Positions 58,351 to 64,000 of a stretch of DNA of 64,000 nucleotides are shown in pieces (the stretch's first letter is position 1; each line of letters begins with the position of its first letter). Below the pieces are notes generated by a model. It saw only the letters and a program-made list of their open reading frames with translations. It was not told the origin of the DNA and did not search any database. A program made the position numbers and the translations under genes. Source of the DNA: Trema orientale (lineage: Eukaryota; Streptophyta; Magnoliopsida; Rosales; Cannabaceae); NCBI GenBank assembly GCA_002914845.1, contig JXTC01000062.1:271495-335494 (forward strand), in the 5' to 3' direction.

Positions 58351-60440
58351 ATATCTAACCCTCATAATTAAAAAAAAATTCACAATTTTCTTCAAAACTA
58401 ATCATGTCACTCAACTAAAATTACATTGATATCCTATTCCTTAACAAACTTTGAAATATATTTTTCTCAAATAAATCATAAACTGCTTTTGCCATCACCG
58501 CTATCTACAAATACTCTGCCATTATTGTTGATTTGTTTCCTAATTCTGGCTGTTTCAACCGATTTTCGACCAATGGCTAATCAAAAAAATTTCGATCGTA
58601 GTCAAAGAAATTTTACCCCAGTCAAATATAATCGGGATATTGTCTCATTCACTTTTGCCATTTTCGACATCGTTGAAAATTTTCAACCACAGTTAAGTTA
58701 GGGTTAATTTTAGAATTTTAAAATTTTCATTAAATGAAAATTCTAATTTTCTAGTTTGTCTTTTTTTCATCATATGCTTTAAAAGATAGTCAAAACTGAT
58801 AATGACTGAAAAAAATTTGCATTAGGATCTTATATATTGGGTATGTTTATATCTACTAATGTCACTTGTATTAGTTGAGAAATATAGTTATAGATATTTA
58901 TGACTACGAGAATAATGAGTTTAATTTTGAACCAATTCATCTGCATTCAATTTGAGGATTTTGAATCAAAATTTTAGGCTTGTTTGGGATAACTTAGTTT
59001 TAAAAGACATTCTTAAAAAAATAGTTGATCAATGTTTCATTAATTATAAATAGATCTTATAAAAATAAAAGAAAGATATCCTGAAAATTCATCTAAACAC
59101 TCCTGAAAGTAAATTTTGAGACTTAAAAGATACTCAAAAGCCGAAATATGTTCAAAGTCCCATTTAGGATTGGCTTTAGAGGCTGCATTTGGCTTTTAAA
59201 AGTTGTTGGAGAAACGATGGAGAAGGAGATGTATTTGGTAAGTTTTTACTTTTATTAGTCAGCTGATTTTAAAAATTATTGTGTAACTTTATTTTAAGCA
59301 GAATTTAAAAGCAAGATAAGGGTTATTTTTTAAAATTGATTATGCTGCCATAATACAAATTGCTTAAAGTATTATTTTAGAGCACATACAATCTATAATT
59401 TATTAAGTACTTAGATGATGTTTTAAAATAACATAATAATTTTCTAAATTAGATTTACCAAGCATTGAAACTTTTTTTTTACCGCTACTTCTTACTCAAA
59501 ACACTAGCAACACTTCACCACACGCACAAAAAAGTAATACAAAACTAGCCTTATCGTTGTATTTATTTGATTCATCATAAATTTAAAATGATACTTATTA
59601 AAAATTAGATAAATATAATTAATTGAACATGACTCAACAACACATCAAGACATAACCTGAAGTATTCTACTAATGTCTAATTGGATTATTACAATTAATT
59701 AGAAAGAAAAATATTGTTTTCGATTAAGGAGAGTATTGAAATTAATTGAAAACATTATCATGCTATAAGAAATAAAACCTTTTTCTTATTGGGAATATAT
59801 AATATTCTTTTCAATATAAATTGGTCAGAATTATACATATATTTATATAAAACTCGGGCGTATAACTGAAAAACCTTTTTTTTTTTGGGTATTTCTAGGT
59901 TCATTTCCGAATTCTCCAAATACATTTATAAATTTATCCGCAAACATAATTCGAAACACTAATTGAACTTTTAATCATTACCAATTGGATGAATGTTCAC
60001 TAGATGTATCAGAACAAACTATTTTAGTTGCTTGTACCTAAAAATACTATAATTATTAACTTGAATTACGTGAGAAGAATTAACCAAATAAATCCCTCTC
60101 CGAGATGCATTGCACCACCAATCTAGTGCACGCATTTTCAATTAATTGTTCATCTAAGTACAGTGCTGTACTTACATGAACAATCTAGTGCTTCGCATGT
60201 GTATTGTGCATTGCACCATATTATTATTGTTTCCTCTCTTGTTCAGAACATGCAAGTAAAGTGCTATGCTGTGTATAGCTAGAAGGTAGGCTAGGAATTC
60301 AACTGAAACCAACATGACTAAGCCGTTTAGGAACCAGCTGTTTGAAAAAAATTTGAAAATGACCTTTATTATACAAAGAAATCCACCAGTTGCTTCTCAT
60401 TAATTCCGAAAAGCAAAGTGATTTTTAACTTGGACTCATT
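58351..60440. other. AT-rich intergenic region
   Basis: No supported gene. The frame at 58426-58701 translates to nothing I recognise. Phrases such as ggcttgtttgggat near 58978 resemble MITE ends but no partner was found. A near-perfect palindrome lies at 60145-60184 (listed separately). Confidence 0.5.
60145..60184. repeat. 40-bp near-perfect palindrome
   Basis: Arms attgttcatctaagtacag (60145-60163) and ctgtacttacatgaacaat (60166-60184) pair at 18 of 19 positions across a 2-bp spacer. The words caatctagtgc occur just outside on both sides in the same orientation. It could form a cruciform or RNA hairpin. Confidence 0.8.
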
Positions 60441-60846
60441 ACAAAAAAAAAAAAAGACTTTTAGCGATAAATTATTAACAGTGGTTGAAGTAGAACTGCC
60501 GTTAATAGTTAATTTTAACATTTCTCGGTGATTCCGGTACAACCACCGAGAAAAGTTAAAATCTTTTAAACTTTTAACGGCGGTTCTGATATACTCAAAT
60601 TTTAATTTTTTATGGCGATTCCGGTACAACCGTCGTTACAAGTCTAAAATCTTTTAGACCTTTAACGGCGGTTGCAGCAGAATCACCATTAATACTCAAA
60701 TTTAACTTTTTACGGTAGTTCCGGTACAACCGCCATTAAAAGTCTAAAATTTTTTAGACCTTTAACGGCGGTTGCAACAGAAGGGCTGTTAATGCTCGAA
60801 CTTTTTACAGCAGTTCTGGTACAATCGCCGTTAAAAGTTATATAAA
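60440..60846. mobile_element. Subterminal repeat region of an outer CACTA-like element
   Basis: Starts near cattacaaaaaaaa, a weakened CACTA-type terminus. It contains four or so copies of a motif around tttaacggcggttg, paired with the inverse ccggtacaaccgccattaaa, at about 100-120 bp spacing. Arrays of short inverted subterminal motifs are the hallmark of CACTA elements. An inner CACTA element interrupts it at 60847. Its far end is not in the window. Confidence 0.6.
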
Positions 60847-62597
60847 CACTATAATAAAATAGGAATAGAGTGGCGACTCTAAAGCGGCGATAAATTGTCG
60901 CCGCTTTAAATAAAATGTAAAGCGGCGACAAATAAAATTGTCGCCGCTTTAGATTAATCTATTATTAATAAATTAAAATAATTATAATTATTATAAAATA
61001 TCTAAAATTAAAAATAAAAATCAAGTTTAAAGCGGCGACAATTGTCCCCGCTTTAAGATTAGGATATTTAAAGCGGCGACAACTGTCCCCGCTTTAGATT
61101 AGGACATTTAAAGTGGTGACAATTGTCTCCGCTTTAGATTTGGATATTTAAAGTGGTGACAATTGTCCCCGCTTTAGATGAGGATAGTTAAAGTGGTTCG
61201 TCGCTTTAGTTTTTTAATTCGAATAAAAATTTTAAATGAAAAAGTAATTATAAATAATAAATAATAAAATATTTTTAAACTCTAAAGTGGCGACTATTGT
61301 CGCCGCTTTATGTTCCCGAGTGAAAAAATCTAAAGCGAGGACATGTGGTCTAAAGCGGCGACATTTGTCGTCGCTTTAAATGTTAAAACCTTTCAGATCT
61401 GCTTCATCTTCCCATTTCATTTTTTCTCTTACCTTTCACTCTCTCTCTCTCTTTCTCTCACATTCTCTCACTCACTCACTTTTCCTCTCTCTCTCTCTCT
61501 CTCTCTCTCACTAACTTTGGTCGTCGCCGCCTCCTCCTCCTTCGCCGGTGCCACCTCCCGTCGCTGCCATCGTCTCCTCCAGCTCCCCCTCTGAAAGGTA
61601 AGTTTTTATTATATATTTATTATTTATTATTAATATAATTAGTTTTTAGTTGAAAATTTAATTTTTATTTATTTGTTTGTATTTTATGTTTGTATAATAT
61701 ATTTGGATAATTTATATTGAGTTTTCTTGAATATTTGTAATTTGATGAATGTGGAATATTAGATTTTGGTGTTTGTGAATTTTTTGTGAATTATGGTTTT
61801 TGGGTTAGGATTATGGAATAAGATTTTTTGTTATTTAGTGAAAAATATGTGGTAATTTTTGGTATATGCAAAATTTTAATATATGACATATTGTAGAAAA
61901 TTAATTTTTGCATGGAAATTTGATTATAGATAATTTTGCATGGAAATTTGATTATGGATAATTTCGCCCCTCCTCCACCTCCTCAACCGACTCATCAAGA
62001 AGATGAGAGTAAAGAAACCGAGGACGAGGACTTAGGATTCTAGACTTGTTTTTAGTTTCGGACAATTCTATTTAATATTAATGTCATTTAAAATATTACT
62101 TTATTTATTTTCTTAGTAATTATTAATTTATTTGGTTTATCTTAATATAATTTTTATTTATTTAAATTTGAATTATTTTTTATTGTTAAAAAAATAAATA
62201 TATAAAAAATAATTATTTTAAATAAATATTTAAAATAATTAATTACTAAAAAAACAAAAATTCCATGCTTTAGGTTACTAATTTAATTAATTATTTAATA
62301 AATATAAAAATTAACTCTAAAGCGGCGACAATTGCTATAAATAAACATACAACGGCGACAATTTCGAAATTATCACCCTTATTGGTCTGCCAGATGGCAT
62401 TTTTGTCAACTTTTTAGCGGGGACAACTGTCGCCACTATAAATTATCTAATACAGGGACAACATGTGTCGCCGCTTTAGGTATCTATACCAGCGAACTTT
62501 TAGCGGCGACTCTAAAGCGGCGACTTTTCTAAAGCAGCGACATTTTGCTTTATAGCAGCGACATTTGTCGCTGCTCTATTCATGTTTTGTTGTAGTG
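60847..62597. mobile_element. Non-autonomous CACTA element, 1751 bp
   Basis: Left terminus CACTATAATAAAATAGGAAT and right terminus, inverted, CACTACAACAAAACATGAAT; both are followed by agag. The 3-bp flanks are AAA on each side (60844-60846, 62598-62600), as expected for CACTA. Subterminal regions are full of agcggcgacaattgtcgccg-type inverted motifs. Inside, 61380-61597 looks like a CT-rich leader and first exon ending at an aag/gtaagt donor. A short frame at 61954-62043 encodes MDNFAPPPPPQPTHQ and then an acidic end DEDLGF. No transposase domain remains, so this looks like an internal deletion derivative. Confidence 0.8.
61026..61209. repeat. 40-bp tandem array inside the CACTA element
   Basis: About four and a half units of 40-41 bp, each with tttaaagcggcgacaattgt, then ccccgcttta and gattaggata. 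Later units carry a GCGGCGAC to GTGGTGAC change. These are subterminal-type motifs, probably transposase-binding sites. Confidence 0.8.
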
Positions 62598-64000
62598 AAA
62601 TTAGGTTGAGACCAGTTCGACCCTCATTTTCTTTCTTCTCTCCAGTCGAGAGCTCGCCCACCACCCCCAACTTCATCTTCCTCATACACGGTAACCCTCA
62701 TTCTAGCGATTTTGACCGCCAAAATCATTCTCATTTAGTTCAAATCACTCTATTCGAATTGGGTAAGCTTTATATACTTATAATTTTTAAGATTAGTTAA
62801 CATTCAGTAATTGTTTGTGCCCTAGAAAAATTTAGGTTTTTATACAATCAACAACTACAATTCTCGATGAGTATGAAATTTTATTTCTTTTTTTGTTGAT
62901 TTAGGTTTCAATTTGAATGGGTAGACTAATTTTGGGCTCAATTTTGGAGTATTAAAATATTTTTACTCAATTTGAGGTATTTTTCTTCACTAATTTTAAT
63001 TAATCTGAAAAAATTATTTTAGAAATTAAATCTTCATAGTATATATTATTTGATGATTTTATATTGTTTTGATAATTGATATTAGCAATTATAGCTTATT
63101 AGTTTAGCTACATTACTATAAATTAATTAGTGCTATGTGACTTTACAATATGTATACTTAATATTTTCATTGACTTGAAATTATTTAGTTTATTGACTTT
63201 AGAATAGTCAAAAGTTTATACTGTGTATGAAATTGAGTTAAATTTGAAGGTTTATAATAATAAAATGGTAATACTTTGAGTTAAAATCAAAAGATTAGAT
63301 TGGTGGTGTGCATCCTTATCCTTCCAGTGTTAAAAATGATAGTTGCTCACATGACCTTGCACATTATTTCCATGTAGTAATGTGTCTCAAAAAATACTTA
63401 TTTTTTGTATCCATTCGGACAATCACCAGATACTATAAATCTCTTAATATGGTTAGTATGATATATAGTATAATATATATAATATCTGTTTATTTATTTG
63501 ATCCACTAGTTTTTATAACACATGTTTTTGTTTAGTACATTCAAAATATTTCATATGGACATAGAAAGAAGGAGAAAAAGAGATGGTCCAACTTAGTATC
63601 ATATTAAGGTATGAGATATAGTTTGTTCGTATGAGATATCTTTATTTATCTTTTATTTTTATGTATTTTAACTATAGTTCTATTATAATTGTAGTGTCCA
63701 TCTCAACTCAATTATATGGAATGCGGTGTTTATATTAGAGTGTATCTCGGTTCGCTCACTTTATTTATGTTAGAGTTGTTAATATAACTTTTGATAAGTT
63801 TATGTTGCAAGTGTTAGTGATATGTATCTAGAAACTTATTATTGGTTCTTAAATATGTTTATGTTAGAGTGTATTGTCTATATAATAGAAACTTTTTAGT
63901 TGTATGTACTAGATTTTAATTATGTTTATTATATGTACTTTATTACAGTTATGTCTAGGTTTGCCTATTTTTGAATTGATTTGGAGTCCTTTTTAGGCAT
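62598..64000. mobile_element. Probable interior of the outer CACTA-like element, running off the edge
   Basis: Directly follows the inner element, so by nesting it should continue the outer element. 62600-62770 is CT-rich and exon-like, with gagctcgcccaccaccc and a possible gtaacc donor. Further on the sequence is AT-rich. A short frame at 63555 reads MDIERRRKRDGPT before a stop. No transposase domain is recognisable before the window ends. The assignment rests on context. Confidence 0.35.

Noticed and set aside
58426..58701. 91-codon open frame upstream of the intact UGT
   Set aside because: Translation is not a recognisable protein and the region is AT-rich intergenic DNA with MITE debris.
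61343..61594. 83-codon frame inside the CACTA element
   Set aside because: Mostly Ser/Leu runs from CT-repeats; better explained as an untranslated leader exon ending at a GT donor.

Overview
The window is nuclear DNA of a eudicot plant. It is AT-rich, and its genes carry GT-AG introns from about 60 bp to 2.6 kb. The proteins match Arabidopsis families closely, and the gaps are filled with plant-type miniature transposons. Species cannot be fixed from the sequence; a rosid would fit. Two single N bases (28437, 36981) show it is assembled sequence. Reference gene names and Arabidopsis locus numbers are from memory; no database was searched.

Layout, left to right. 1365-4149 (+): 3' six exons of a TAT7-type tyrosine aminotransferase; its first exon is not in the window. 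7626-9273 (+): a four-exon fold-type IV PLP enzyme of the D-amino-acid transaminase/aminodeoxychorismate lyase group, followed at 11719-12520 by a decayed tandem copy. 13529-16588 (+): two-exon OB-fold nucleic-acid-binding protein. 17060-17752: degraded LINE RNase H fragment. 24195-24779 (+): intronless HD-Zip I gene of the ATHB52 type. 27429-31956 (+): seven-exon SUMO E3 ligase MMS21/HPY2. 34707-38826 (+): six-exon DEDDh exonuclease ERL1, probably plastid. 41934-51738 (+): six-exon, 1922-residue chromatin AAA-ATPase of the BRP1 type. 52977-54374 (-): UGT79-type glycosyltransferase broken by two frameshifts; 56502-57899 (-): its intact paralogue. 60440-64000: nested CACTA transposon sequences running off the right edge.

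The genes are independent plant transcription units, not an operon. As I remember the Arabidopsis map, the order mixes two separate Arabidopsis neighbourhoods: TAT7-ATHB52-UGT79 (At5g53970-At5g53990) and BRP1-ERL1-MMS21 (At3g15120-At3g15150). The window may keep an ancestral arrangement that Arabidopsis split after genome duplication.

The intergenic DNA is dominated by foldback elements and MITEs. Several have recognisable terminal inverted repeats and target-site duplications: Mutator-like, hAT-like and CACTA. One MITE family has about four copies here, including one upstream of each UGT. I found no CRISPR, bacterial or viral gene system, and no convincing tRNA or rRNA gene.
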